NCBI RefSeq assembly: GCF_946480385.1
Contig: NZ_CAMLJP010000006.1
Span: forward strand, 48,747 to 112,746
Direction: 5' to 3'
DNA length: 64,000 nucleotides
Source of the DNA: an uncultured Azospirillum sp.
Lineage (GTDB): Bacteria > Pseudomonadota > Alphaproteobacteria > Azospirillales > Azospirillaceae
The position numbers and the translations under genes were made by a program. The first letter of the stretch is position 1. Each line of letters opens with the position of its first letter. The notes under the pieces were generated by a model. The model did not search any database and was not told where the DNA came from. It was given only the letters and a program-made list of their open reading frames with translations. Below are positions 39,483 through 50,001 of the stretch, in pieces.

Positions 39483-40598
39483 TCAGTCTCCGTCCAGTTC
39501 GTTGAAGCCCAGCGTGATGTCCAGCAGCGGGGCCAGCGTGCCCAGCATCTCCACCCGCGCCGCCTTGACCAGCCGCAGCGCGCTTTCCGTCTTCTTTCGG
39601 GTGGCGGGGTCGGTTACCGCCTTGTCCAGCGGGCCGGGGATCGCCTCCACCGCGCCGATGGCGGCGGCGAAGCTCTCGTCGATGGCCTGCTTGGCGGTGG
39701 CGCCGTCGTCGTTGGCCGGCAGCAGCGAGACGAAGCCCGGCCCGCCATGCTCGCCCATCAGCAGGGCGCGCAGCCCCACCAGGTTCAGCGCGATGTTGCG
39801 GAGCGACCGGCCGCTGCGCAGCGCCTCCACCACCAGCGGCTTGGCGTCCTCGATGCTGCCGCCGAGCGGGGCCATCAGCTTCTGGTCGATCACCACCTGC
39901 ATGGCGGTGATGGCGGCGGAAAAGAGCGTGTTGACCGCTTCCGAGGCGGTCGGGCCGAGAACGGTCGGCTGGCCGGCGGCGAGCGGCGCCTCCAGTTCCT
40001 TCCAGCCGTCGCGGGCTTCGGTCGCGATGGCGGCGATGTTGCGGGCAGCGGCGACGGCCAGTTGCCCGCGGTATTTCTTGACGTCGCTGCCGATGAAGTT
40101 GTCGGCGGAGACGCCCTCGTCGAACAGCAGCCGTTCCAACACGGTCAGACCCTGCACCGCCGCGCTCTGGCGGGCGAGCGCACCCGGCTGCAGCAACTTG
40201 GGGTCATGGTCGCGCAGGATCTGGCCGATCTGGCGCTGGACCACGCCCGGCCGTTCCGGCCAGAAGGACATGCGGTCGGCGCGCAGGTTCATGGTCAGCG
40301 GACCCGGCCGCAGATGCTGCACGGAGGCCCAGGCATCGGTGACCTTGATGTGGGCCGCGCGCGCCTCCTCCAGCCCGGCGGCGGTGGGGCCGGCGGCGAA
40401 GCGGTCGAGCGTGTCGACATAACCATCGGCGGCGGCAACCAGCGCGTCGAAGCGCGGCAGGGCATGGGTGCGGACCATGCCGCCCAGGAAGGCGGCATCC
40501 TTGTCGGACTGGCGGGCGGCGAAGGCCGGCGTCCGAGGCAGCAGAGCCGCCACGGCGGCGGCGGCCGACATCAGTCCAAGCACTATGCGGCGTCGCAT
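39483..40598 (-). CDS. Imelysin-family periplasmic protein
   Basis: A 371-residue protein of the imelysin (peptidase M75, IrpA/EfeO-like) family. A signal peptide MRRRIVLGLMSAAAAVAALL ends near PAFA. The helical imelysin domain spans about 35-360, with the paired sequences NLRADRMSFWPERPGVVQRQ and AAVQGLTVLERLLFDEG; the second occupies the place of the GxHxxE motif but lacks the His. Proteins of this family bind iron or haem in the periplasm. It is the diverged partner of the imelysin at 43557-44831. Confidence 0.88.
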   Translation of the reverse strand: MRRRIVLGLMSAAAAVAALLPRTPAFAARQSDKDAAFLGGMVRTHALPRFDALVAAADGYVDTLDRFAAGPTAAGLEEARAAHIKVTDAWASVQHLRPGPLTMNLRADRMSFWPERPGVVQRQIGQILRDHDPKLLQPGALARQSAAVQGLTVLERLLFDEGVSADNFIGSDVKKYRGQLAVAAARNIAAIATEARDGWKELEAPLAAGQPTVLGPTASEAVNTLFSAAITAMQVVIDQKLMAPLGGSIEDAKPLVVEALRSGRSLRNIALNLVGLRALLMGEHGGPGFVSLLPANDDGATAKQAIDESFAAAIGAVEAIPGPLDKAVTDPATRKKTESALRLVKAARVEMLGTLAPLLDITLGFNELDGD

Positions 40599-40649
40599 AC
40601 GATGAAATCCCTTTTGCCGTTGGCGTGGTACGAAGCCCCCGCCCTTCCT

Positions 40650-41924
40650 TTACAAACCCAGCACGTAACGCACCAGCCGTTTCCGCTCTTCACCCCGCAG
40701 CGACATGAAGCGGTCCTTCGCTCCCTCCGCTTCGCCGCCATGCCACAGGATCGCTTCGGTGACGCTGCGGGCGCGCCCGTCATGCAGGAGCGACAGCTGC
40801 CCGTCCTTGCCGGCAAGCCGGTTCAGGCCCCACAGCGGCGTGGTGCGCCAGTCCGAGCCCTTGGCCTCGCCCATCGGCAACTCGTCCCCCAATGCGGGGC
40901 CGAGGTCGTGGAGGAGCATGTCGCTGTGCGGGAAGATCTCGCGGTTGGACAGTGCCGGGTTGGCCGGGTCCTCCGCCGTGCGCCAGGATGGACGGTGGCA
41001 GGCGGCGCAGCCGGTGTCGGCGAACAGCTTGGTCCCGGCCTTGTCCCCCGGCGCCACCAGGCTGCCGTCGGGCGGCAGGTCGCGCAGATAACCGTCGATC
41101 AGGCCGATGATCGTGCTGGGGATCTCCAGCCCCTCGAACTGCTTGGAATCGCCGTGCGGCGCCTCTCGGCAGGCGGTCTGCGCCGGAGTGCAGTCGCCCC
41201 ACGGTTCACGATAGGCTGGCGTCGACATGCCGATGTCGAGGCTGAACGCCTCCGCATCCTGATGGTCCAGGGTGGGGTGCATCGCCTTCCAGCCGAAACG
41301 GCCGACCTGACGCTTGCCGTCCACCGTCACATGGTTCACCCGTCCGGCGACGGGTGTGCCGGATGCCGCCTGCCGCGCGGCTTCGGCCTCGATGGCTTCG
41401 GCCGGGATGCGGTCCAGCAGCCCCATGCCATGGATGCGCGGCGGCACGCGGGCGGACATCACCGTCGCCTCGGCCAGCGGGCCATAGCCGAGATCCTCGA
41501 TGACCGGCGTCGGGTGGCGCAGGAGGACGGTCTCGCCATCGGGAAAGCGCACCTCCTCCTCGCGGTAGCTGACGCGGGGGCGGCCTTCGATCACCTGTCC
41601 GAGGATGGCGTTGGACTGGATCTGCCGGCCATAGACCGGGTCGCTGTTCAGCTTGATCGCGTAGCCTACGCCCTGGTCGCCCTCCACCGCCGGATCGGGC
41701 GGCCGGCCGCCGCCGGCACGCGGATGGCAGGTGGCGCAGGAGCGGGCGTTATAGAGCGGTCCCAAGCCGTCCGCCGCCTGGGTCGTGGTGGGCGCCGCCA
41801 CCCACATGCGGCGGAACAGCGCCTCGCCGATCCGGTTGTCGAGGCTGTCGGCGGCCTGGGCGGCGGGGGCAGCCAGAAACAGTGCAGCGGCAAAAGCAAT
41901 TCGGAGGTGTGTAAACTCAGGCAA
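40650..41924 (-). CDS. Di-haem DUF1111 (thiol oxidoreductase-like) cytochrome
   Basis: A 424-residue periplasmic protein with a signal peptide (residues 3-24, ending AAQA). Two c-type haem sites CXXCH occur, CATCH at about 63-67 and CAACH at about 315-319. The long central region without haem and the C-terminal LHDGRARSVTEAILWHGGEA are typical of the DUF1111 di-haem oxidoreductases. The start is TTG at 41924, overlapping the stop of the multicopper oxidase; no ATG gives a full signal peptide. It probably moves electrons in the same process as the neighbouring oxidase and imelysins. Confidence 0.88.
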   Translation of the reverse strand: MPEFTHLRIAFAAALFLAAPAAQAADSLDNRIGEALFRRMWVAAPTTTQAADGLGPLYNARSCATCHPRAGGGRPPDPAVEGDQGVGYAIKLNSDPVYGRQIQSNAILGQVIEGRPRVSYREEEVRFPDGETVLLRHPTPVIEDLGYGPLAEATVMSARVPPRIHGMGLLDRIPAEAIEAEAARQAASGTPVAGRVNHVTVDGKRQVGRFGWKAMHPTLDHQDAEAFSLDIGMSTPAYREPWGDCTPAQTACREAPHGDSKQFEGLEIPSTIIGLIDGYLRDLPPDGSLVAPGDKAGTKLFADTGCAACHRPSWRTAEDPANPALSNREIFPHSDMLLHDLGPALGDELPMGEAKGSDWRTTPLWGLNRLAGKDGQLSLLHDGRARSVTEAILWHGGEAEGAKDRFMSLRGEERKRLVRYVLGL

Positions 41925-43401
41925 CGCGGATGTATCCCATCATGCCGGTGTCCTGGTGTTCGATGATGTGGCAGTGGAACATCCAGTCGCCGGGATTGTC
42001 GGCCTTGATCGCGACGCGCAGCCGCTCCTTCGGCTCCAGTAGCACCGTGTCGGCATGGTGGGGCACCACCTTGCGGCCGTCGGAGGACAGCACCTTGAAG
42101 GTGTAGCCGTGGATGTGGATCGGGTGCAGGTGCGGCGTCAGGTTGGCCAGCTCAAAGATGTAGCTGCGGCCCTTTTCCAGCGTGACCAGCGGCGGCGGCA
42201 GATGCTCGTGTCCGCCCTCCGGCCAGCTCTGCTGGTTGATCGCCCAGAAGGTCTTCGCCGACAGGCACAGCGCGTCGGCATAGGGCAGGCCGGCCAGCAC
42301 GTCGGGGGCGAAGCTCTGCGCCACCGCGGTGGCGGAGAAGGCCATCGGGATGATCGGCGCGTCCTTCAGGTCCGGCTCGGGGATGGCGGAGGCGGGCAGG
42401 GCGCGCGGCTTGAAGCGCTTGTTCGGCAGGGCGGGACCGACGGCGCGGAAGGTGGCGAGCGGCCGGGGCTCGGCCGAATAGACGTTGGTCAGCCGCAGGG
42501 TCTGGCCCGCCTTGGCCGGGGCGCGGAACAGCACGTCGATGCGCATCGCCGGCCCCATCGGCCAGCCGTCCAGCGGCCGCGGCGGAAGCGGGTTGCCGTC
42601 GACGGCGATGATCCAGGCCTCCGCCCCCTCCACCCGCAGATCGACCACGCGGGTGTTGTCGATGTTGTAGAGGCGGGCGCGGATGTCGCCGTTGGTGGGA
42701 ACCTCGATCACCGGATCGATGGCGCCGTTGACGGTTGAGACGCTGCCGAAGGTGCCGGCGCGCGAGGCGCCGCGGTCGGTGAGGAAGGTGCCGAACTTGC
42801 CGGTCTTGTCCAGCTGCCAGTCCTTGACCAGACAGACGAGGTCCGCGTCGAACTTGGGCGCGTCCGGTTCCTCGACGATCAGGACGCCGGCAAGGCCACG
42901 GCCCAGCAGTTCCACCGTGTTGCAATGGGGATGGAAGAAGAAGGACCCGGCGTCCGGCGGCGTGAACTCGTAGACATGGCGCTCACCCGGCTTGGTCGGC
43001 GGCTGCGTCAGGTAGGGCACGCCGTCTTCCAGATTCGGCAGGCGGATGCCGTGCCAATGGACGGAGGTGTGCTCGTCCAGCTCGTTCACCAGCGTGGCGC
43101 GCAGCCGCTGGCCCTTGCGCATGCGGATGATCGGTCCGGGGAAGTGGTCGGCATAGGTGATGAGCGGCGATGGTTCCGCCGGTTCCGGCAGGATGCGCTG
43201 CATCCGCTGCTTGGCGACCAGTTCGACCTCGACCAGATCGCCGGTCGAGGCGACGGGCGCCGGGCCGGCAAGGCCGGGCTTCAGCGCGCCCGCATCGGGA
43301 GCCGTCATTCCGGTCCCGCCGAGCGCCGTCGCCGCGATGGCGGCACCCCCGGCACGCAGGAGGGAGCGGCGGGACAGAGGAACGGCGAGGCGATGCGGCA
43401 T
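41917..43401 (-). CDS. Multicopper oxidase
   Basis: A 494-residue periplasmic oxidase with a twin-arginine signal (SRRSLLRAGGAAIAATALGG). The copper ligands are complete: HWHG (about 118), HPHC (about 158), and the C-terminal pair HPIHIHGYTF and HCHIIEHQDTGMM with the type 1 copper Cys and Met. A Met-rich insert typical of CueO is absent. In this iron-related operon a ferroxidase role (oxidising Fe(II) for uptake) is likely but not proven; a copper-detoxifying or phenol oxidase role is the alternative. Confidence 0.9.
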   Translation of the reverse strand: MPHRLAVPLSRRSLLRAGGAAIAATALGGTGMTAPDAGALKPGLAGPAPVASTGDLVEVELVAKQRMQRILPEPAEPSPLITYADHFPGPIIRMRKGQRLRATLVNELDEHTSVHWHGIRLPNLEDGVPYLTQPPTKPGERHVYEFTPPDAGSFFFHPHCNTVELLGRGLAGVLIVEEPDAPKFDADLVCLVKDWQLDKTGKFGTFLTDRGASRAGTFGSVSTVNGAIDPVIEVPTNGDIRARLYNIDNTRVVDLRVEGAEAWIIAVDGNPLPPRPLDGWPMGPAMRIDVLFRAPAKAGQTLRLTNVYSAEPRPLATFRAVGPALPNKRFKPRALPASAIPEPDLKDAPIIPMAFSATAVAQSFAPDVLAGLPYADALCLSAKTFWAINQQSWPEGGHEHLPPPLVTLEKGRSYIFELANLTPHLHPIHIHGYTFKVLSSDGRKVVPHHADTVLLEPKERLRVAIKADNPGDWMFHCHIIEHQDTGMMGYIRVA

Positions 43402-43556
43402 GACGGCGGTCCAGAAACTTCAGGCGGGAAGAGAGCCGGCTCCGGTCCCGCCTCCGCCCCTTGCCGGATCGGCCCGGAAGGGAAGCGCGGGTGGTTCGGT
43501 CATGCGCGGGACGGCGTGGGACCGGAGCCGGGGTAGGCGTGTTGACCTGTCGAGGC

Positions 43557-44831
<1,275 letters not shown>

Positions 44832-44878
44832 GGAGGTCTCCTCGAACGTCGGTGGTCGGTAATGACAGCAAGTGCGAC

Positions 44879-44914
44879 TTATTCTCAGCGAATAACGTCG
44901 CGAATCATTCTCAC
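44879..44914 (-). promoter_or_regulatory. Fur-like inverted repeats upstream of the imelysin operon
   Basis: TTATTC (44879-44884) and GAATAA (44890-44895) form a perfect inverted repeat with a 5-base spacer. A second related element, GTGAGAATGATTC on the minus strand, is at 44902-44914. The sequence ATTCTCA occurs in both. TGAGAAT-type repeats are the pattern of Fur or Irr boxes. They lie 48-83 bases upstream of the first imelysin's ATG, the position of a repressor site. Confidence 0.55.
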
Positions 44915-44988
44915 TGTCAAGCCCTATCCGCGTTGGGGGTACTCGGAAAAGCGCAGGCGGCCGGTGCCGCGTCGATATGTCCCGGCGC

Positions 44989-46146
44989 TCAGCCCTGGCC
45001 GACTGATTGGACGAGCGCCTGATCCAGGTCTTCGTAAAGATCGTCGGGCGACTCCAGGCCGACCGACAGGCGCAGCAGGTCGCCCGGCACGGGCGAGGTC
45101 GGGCCTTCGATGCTGGCGCGATGCTCGATCAGGCTCTCGACGCCGCCGAGCGAGGTGGCGCGGCGCCAGATGCCGACATGGGCGGCGGTGTCGATGGCGG
45201 CCTGGGTGCCGCCCTTCACCCGGATCGACAGCATGCCGCCATAGCCGCCGGTCATCTGGCGGGAGGCGATGCCGTGGCCGTGGAAGCCGGGCAGGCCGGG
45301 ATAGAGCACCTCCGCCACCCGCGGATGGGCGGTCAAGCGCTCCGCCAGCGCCATCGCCGCGGCGCTCTGCCAGCGGACGCGGGCGAACAGGGTGCGCAGG
45401 CCGCGCTGCAGAAGCCACGCCTCGAAGCTGCCGAGGATGCCGCCCTGCTGGCTCTGCACCGCCTTGATGCGGCCCCAGAACTCGTCCTTGCGGGCGGCGG
45501 TCAGGGTGCCGGCGACGACGTCGGAATGGCCGTTCAGGTATTTGGTCGCCGAATGCATGACGATGTCGGCACCCAATTCGATCGGCCGGGTCAGCACCGG
45601 CGTTGCCACCGTGCTATCCACCGCCAGCCACGCTCCGGCCTCGTGCGCCAGTTCGGCGACGGCGGCGATGTCGGTGACCGTCCACAGCGGGTTGGCCGGG
45701 GTCTCCACCCAGACCAGCCGCGTCTGGCCGGGGCGGAGCGCGGCGCGCACCGCGTCGGTGTCGCTGGTGTCCACCCCCTCGACCTTCAGTCCCCAGCGGG
45801 TTGCGGGGCCGTGTACCCAGTTGCGGAAAGCCCAGTACATGACGTCGGGCACCAGCACATGGTCACCTGGATCCAACGCCTGGAAAACGGCGGTCGCCGC
45901 CGCCATGCCGGAGGCGAACAGCAGCGTGTCGGCGCCCTTTTCCAGTTCGGTGATCGTCCGCGCCGGAATGTCGAAGGTAGGGTTGTCGGCGCGGGCATAG
46001 ACCCGCCCGCGCCCATAGCCGTTGTCGGGGTCGCGGACATAGGTGGTGGATGGGTGGATCGGCGGGATGACCGCGCCGCTGGCCGCGTCCTCGAAGCCCA
46101 GGGCGCCGGCAGCGATGGTTTCGGGACGGTGGGGACGGTCGGTCAT
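44989..46146 (-). CDS. PLP-dependent trans-sulfuration family lyase (cystathionine gamma/beta-lyase type)
   Basis: A 385-residue enzyme that acts on sulfur amino acids through pyridoxal phosphate. Ile-His-Pro-Ser-Thr-Thr-Tyr near residue 30 and SGMAAATAVFQALDPGDHVL are family signatures. The Schiff-base Lys is in HSATKYLNGHSDVVAG. The C-terminal region has ATSLGGVESLIEHRAS, typical of this family. It resembles MetC-type cystathionine beta-lyase more than MetB, but specificity cannot be fixed. The ATG at 46146 follows GGAG. It is separated by a 197-base divergent region from the histidine kinase. Confidence 0.92.
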   Translation of the reverse strand: MTDRPHRPETIAAGALGFEDAASGAVIPPIHPSTTYVRDPDNGYGRGRVYARADNPTFDIPARTITELEKGADTLLFASGMAAATAVFQALDPGDHVLVPDVMYWAFRNWVHGPATRWGLKVEGVDTSDTDAVRAALRPGQTRLVWVETPANPLWTVTDIAAVAELAHEAGAWLAVDSTVATPVLTRPIELGADIVMHSATKYLNGHSDVVAGTLTAARKDEFWGRIKAVQSQQGGILGSFEAWLLQRGLRTLFARVRWQSAAAMALAERLTAHPRVAEVLYPGLPGFHGHGIASRQMTGGYGGMLSIRVKGGTQAAIDTAAHVGIWRRATSLGGVESLIEHRASIEGPTSPVPGDLLRLSVGLESPDDLYEDLDQALVQSVGQG

Positions 46147-46343
46147 TGCCGGGGCACTCCGGTGTCGGGCCCAGGATCGGGCATGAGGGGGTAACAAGAA
46201 TATGTCCACCGGAGACAGGGGCGCAACGGCCCTGCAGCTACCCGACAGGCCATCGGACTAGCCAAGCGGCCGATTGAACGGAATAGCCGAAAAACGTATC
46301 TAGACGAAGACGTCGCATCGGGACGCCCTGACGGAGACAAGCC

Positions 46344-48779
46344 TTGCCCCCCAGCGACATCGGCAGAGGTCAGCATTTGTCGTTGCGGGACAGCGTCGTC
46401 GGATCCCTCGTTGCCGATTTCGATTGGTCGAACACATGCCTCGGACCAATCGGGAGTTGGGCCGGCAGCCTGAGAACGATCGTCGACCTGATCGTCCATT
46501 CTCCGATCCCGATGGTGCTGATGTGGGGTCCTGAACACCGGATGATCTACAATGACGGATACGCCCTGATCGCTGGCGGCAAGCATCCGCAGGCGCTGGG
46601 TGGCACCGTGCCGGGCATTTGGCCGGAGATCTGGGACTGGAACCGCCGGATTCTGGAGAAGGGATTCCGGGGAGAGGTGCAGACCCACACCGGGCATTCC
46701 TTCATGCTGGAGCGCAATGGCCCGCCGGAGGAGATGTGGTGCGACCTGTTCTACAGCCCGGTGCCGGACGAGACCGGTCGGGTGGCCGGCGTGCTGTGCA
46801 CGGTCATCGAGACGACGGATCGCGTGAAGGCGATGCAGGCGACCGAACGGAGCGAGGCTCGCCTTCGCCGCACCCAGGAGGCCGGGCAGGTCGGAGGTTT
46901 TGAGCTGGACCTCGCCACGGAGCGGATCGAGGGATCGGACATGTTCTTCCACCTCTGGGGGCTGCCGCCCATGAGGTCGGCGCCGTCCTCGCAGTTCCGC
47001 GATCTGGTTCATGCGGACGACCGCTGGATGGCGGCCGATACGTTGCGTAACGTGGAGGAGGCGCCGCAACTGTTCGCGGAATACCGGATCCGCCGCGCCG
47101 ACAGCGGGGAGGAGCGCTGGATCGCCCGCCGGGCAAGCATCGAATCCGATGCCGATGGCCGGCCGGCCCGGCTGGTCGGAACCCTGCATGACATCACCGA
47201 CCTGAAGCGGGCCGAGATCGCGCTCCGCCGCCTGAACGGCGAACTCGAAGAGCGCGTTTCCCAGCGCACCCGCGAGCGCGACCGCATCTGGACGGTGTCC
47301 CAGGACCTTTTGTGCGTGGCCGATCAGACCGGTGCGATCATCAGCGTCAACCCGGCCTGGACCCGCACGCTTGGCTGGGAGGAGGAGGAGATCCTTGGCC
47401 GCCGCACCCAGTGGATGGAGCATCCCAACGACCACAGCCGCACCGCGGCGGAATTGATGCGGCTGGCGAGCGGCGAGACCACGCTGCGGTTCGAGAACCG
47501 GTTTCGCTGCAAGGACGGCGGCTATCGCTGGCTGTCCTGGACCGCGGTGCCGGCGGAGGGGTTTCTCTATTGCGTCGCGCGCGACGTCACCGCGGAACGG
47601 GAACGCGAAGCCGAACTGGAGCATGCCCGCGACCTGCTTCGCCAGAGCCAGAAGATGGAGGCCATCGGCCAACTGACCGGCGGCATCGCCCATGACTTCA
47701 ACAACCTGCTGCAGGCGATGTCCGGCTGTCTGCAGATGATCGGCCGACGCGCCGGCGGACAGCCCGGCATTCCGCCGCTGCTCGATGCCGGGCGGCAGGC
47801 GGTGGACCGCGGCGCGCGCTTGGTCCAGCAGTTGATGGCCTTTGCCCGCAAGCAAAGCCTGCGCCCCGAACCGTTCGACCTGCGCAACCGTCTGCTGGGT
47901 ATGAACGGCCTGCTGGAACGCGCTTTGCGCGCCGACATCCATGTGTCGATGGAACTGGCGCCCGGCCTGTGGGGGGCAGAGGCCGATCCGGTGCAGTTCG
48001 AACTCGCCGTGCTCAACCTCGCGGTCAATGCGCGAGACGCCATGCCGGACGGTGGACGACTGATCGTCGCCGCGGCGAACGTGACGTTGGAAGAGTGCAC
48101 GCCGGGCGGGCTGTCCGGCGACTTCGTCCGTATCCGCGTATCCGACACCGGGACCGGCATGTCGCCCGACATCGCCGCCCGGGTCTTCGAACCCTTCTTC
48201 ACCACCAAGGAGGTCGGCAAGGGAACCGGGCTGGGACTGTCGCAGGTCTATGGCTTCGCCCGGCAGTCGGGCGGCACGGCATCGGTGGAAAGCCGGCCGG
48301 GGGAGGGGACGGTCGTCACCCTGCTGCTTCCGCGGGCGCAGCAGGTCGCCGCCGAGCCCGGCATCGTTGTCGAGCGCACGGCCTCCCCCGGACAAGGCGT
48401 CCGCATCCTGCTGGTGGAGGACGATCCGGTGGTGGCGCCGGTGGTCAGTGCGGCGCTGACCGAGATGGGCTATGCCGTCGCCCATGCCGCGACCGGGCGT
48501 GAGGCGCTGGAGCGCCTGCGCAACGGGGAGGCGGCGGACCTGCTCTGTACCGACGTGGTGATGCCGGGCCCCATCAACGGGATGGAACTGGCGCGCGAGG
48601 CGCAAAAGCTGCGCTCCGGCCTGCCGGTGGTGCTGACCACCGGCTACGCCGAGGATGTCGGCGGCATGGATGGCTTCCGCGTGCTGGCAAAGCCTTATCG
48701 CATCGAAGATCTGGCCGCCGCCATCGAAGCCGAGCTGGGAGAGCTCGCGGGCACCGGCTCCCGCAGGGTTCAGGCGTAA
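46344..48779 (+). CDS. PAS hybrid histidine kinase with C-terminal receiver
   Basis: An 811-residue soluble sensor kinase without membrane segments. The start is TTG at 46344 with GGAG 8 bases upstream. PAS-like domains lie at about 40-160, 165-295 and 320-435. The HisKA-type phosphoacceptor is His450 in GGIAHDFNNLL. The ATPase domain (about 555-675) has NLAVNARDAMPDGG, DTGTGMSPDIAARVFEPFFT and GTGLGLSQVYGFARQSGG. The receiver (about 685-800) has the acidic pair VEDD, phospho-Asp737 in CTDVVMPG, and a Lys in AKPYR. The histidine kinase and receiver are both intact. It overlaps the convergent AbrB gene by 10 bases at the 3' end. Confidence 0.92.
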   Translation: MPPSDIGRGQHLSLRDSVVGSLVADFDWSNTCLGPIGSWAGSLRTIVDLIVHSPIPMVLMWGPEHRMIYNDGYALIAGGKHPQALGGTVPGIWPEIWDWNRRILEKGFRGEVQTHTGHSFMLERNGPPEEMWCDLFYSPVPDETGRVAGVLCTVIETTDRVKAMQATERSEARLRRTQEAGQVGGFELDLATERIEGSDMFFHLWGLPPMRSAPSSQFRDLVHADDRWMAADTLRNVEEAPQLFAEYRIRRADSGEERWIARRASIESDADGRPARLVGTLHDITDLKRAEIALRRLNGELEERVSQRTRERDRIWTVSQDLLCVADQTGAIISVNPAWTRTLGWEEEEILGRRTQWMEHPNDHSRTAAELMRLASGETTLRFENRFRCKDGGYRWLSWTAVPAEGFLYCVARDVTAEREREAELEHARDLLRQSQKMEAIGQLTGGIAHDFNNLLQAMSGCLQMIGRRAGGQPGIPPLLDAGRQAVDRGARLVQQLMAFARKQSLRPEPFDLRNRLLGMNGLLERALRADIHVSMELAPGLWGAEADPVQFELAVLNLAVNARDAMPDGGRLIVAAANVTLEECTPGGLSGDFVRIRVSDTGTGMSPDIAARVFEPFFTTKEVGKGTGLGLSQVYGFARQSGGTASVESRPGEGTVVTLLLPRAQQVAAEPGIVVERTASPGQGVRILLVEDDPVVAPVVSAALTEMGYAVAHAATGREALERLRNGEAADLLCTDVVMPGPINGMELAREAQKLRSGLPVVLTTGYAEDVGGMDGFRVLAKPYRIEDLAAAIEAELGELAGTGSRRVQA

Positions 48780-49852
48780 CGGGCGATCAGCCGGGCCAGC
48801 GGCGGCCCGGACAGCACCACCACGAACAGCCGCAAGGTCTGCAGCGCCAGCACGAGCGGCAAATCCACGCCAGTGCCCAATGCGATCACCACCACGGAAT
48901 CGAGCCCGCCTGGACTGGTGGCGAGGAACGCGGTCAGCGGGTCGGTCGGCAGCAGCGTGACCAGCACCCAGGCCGACAGGCTGCACAGCGCGATCATCAG
49001 CCCGGTCGACAGCAGCATTTGCGGCACCGCGCGCATCGCGTGGCGCAGCACCTCGCGGGTGAAGCGCAGGCCGATGCTCCAGCCGATGACGGTATAGGTG
49101 ACGGTCAGAAGCAGGTGCGGCAGTTGCAGGGTCACCCCGGCGCCGGCCTGGACCAGCGCGCCCAGCACCATCGGCACCAGAAGCGCGCCGGAGGGAATGC
49201 GGAAGCGCTGCCCGATCCAGCCGCCCAGCCCGGCGACCAGCAGCGTCGCCGCCAGCCCGCGCAGGTCCAGCGCCTCCACCGGCGCAACCGGCAAGGCGCC
49301 GCCGTCCGGGGCGGCGGTCAGCGCATGCGTGACCAGCGAGGCGCTGAGCACGACCAGCACCACGCGCAGATACTGCATCACCGCCACCAGCCGGGCGTCG
49401 GCCCCGTACTCCCCGGCCATGGCGACCATGGCGGCGGCGGCGCCCGGCGACACGCCCCAGGCGGCGGTGGTGCCGGGCAGGCTGCCGTAGCGGACGAACA
49501 GCCAGCCGACGATGCCGCTGACCACCACCGTCAACCCGACGGTTCCCAGCATCAGCGGCCAGTTCCGAGCGATGGACCATAGGATCGACGAGGTGACGGC
49601 GTGCGCGACGAGGCAGCCGATGATCGCCTGCGCCATGGTGAAGCCCGACGGCGGCACCCGGATGGACGCTCCGCCGACACCCAGCGCGATGGCTCCGATC
49701 ATCGGCCCGATCAGCCAGGCGGCCGGCAGCCCGACCGCTTCCAATCCCAACGTCACCGCGGCCGACAGGGCGAGCAGGCCCGCCCATTGCGCCACAGCCC
49801 ACGCGCGGAGCTTCGGCCAGCCCCCCTCAGCCCCGTGCCTTGTCCAGACCAC
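48770..49852 (-). CDS. AbrB-family membrane protein
   Basis: A 360-residue protein with 9-10 hydrophobic segments in two repeated halves (LIGPMIGAIAL-type and PGAAAAMVAMAGEYGAD; then PSGALLVPMVLGALV and PGGLDSVVVIALGTGVD). This duplicated pattern is that of the AbrB family, whose members were originally linked to ammonia monooxygenase regulation but have no established transport role. Start is GTG at 49852, with no ATG near. Its 3' end overlaps the histidine kinase by 10 bases. Confidence 0.85.
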   Translation of the reverse strand: MVWTRHGAEGGWPKLRAWAVAQWAGLLALSAAVTLGLEAVGLPAAWLIGPMIGAIALGVGGASIRVPPSGFTMAQAIIGCLVAHAVTSSILWSIARNWPLMLGTVGLTVVVSGIVGWLFVRYGSLPGTTAAWGVSPGAAAAMVAMAGEYGADARLVAVMQYLRVVLVVLSASLVTHALTAAPDGGALPVAPVEALDLRGLAATLLVAGLGGWIGQRFRIPSGALLVPMVLGALVQAGAGVTLQLPHLLLTVTYTVIGWSIGLRFTREVLRHAMRAVPQMLLSTGLMIALCSLSAWVLVTLLPTDPLTAFLATSPGGLDSVVVIALGTGVDLPLVLALQTLRLFVVVLSGPPLARLIARYA

Positions 49853-50001
49853 GAACTCTTACCTATACGAATGATTTGCGTCACCGGCATGCTGCCTGCC
49901 GCCGGCCATGCCCGTCCAGCAGGTGAACGGGCGCGGCAGCCATGCGCGGCCGGCTTGGAACAGGGCAGCGGAGCAGGAGGACGCGGGAGCGGTCGGCCGG
50001 A

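Noticed and set aside
46143..49802. Minus-strand open frame of over 1,200 codons
   Set aside because: It mixes the complement of the histidine kinase with an alternative frame of the AbrB gene; no protein-family motif is seen.
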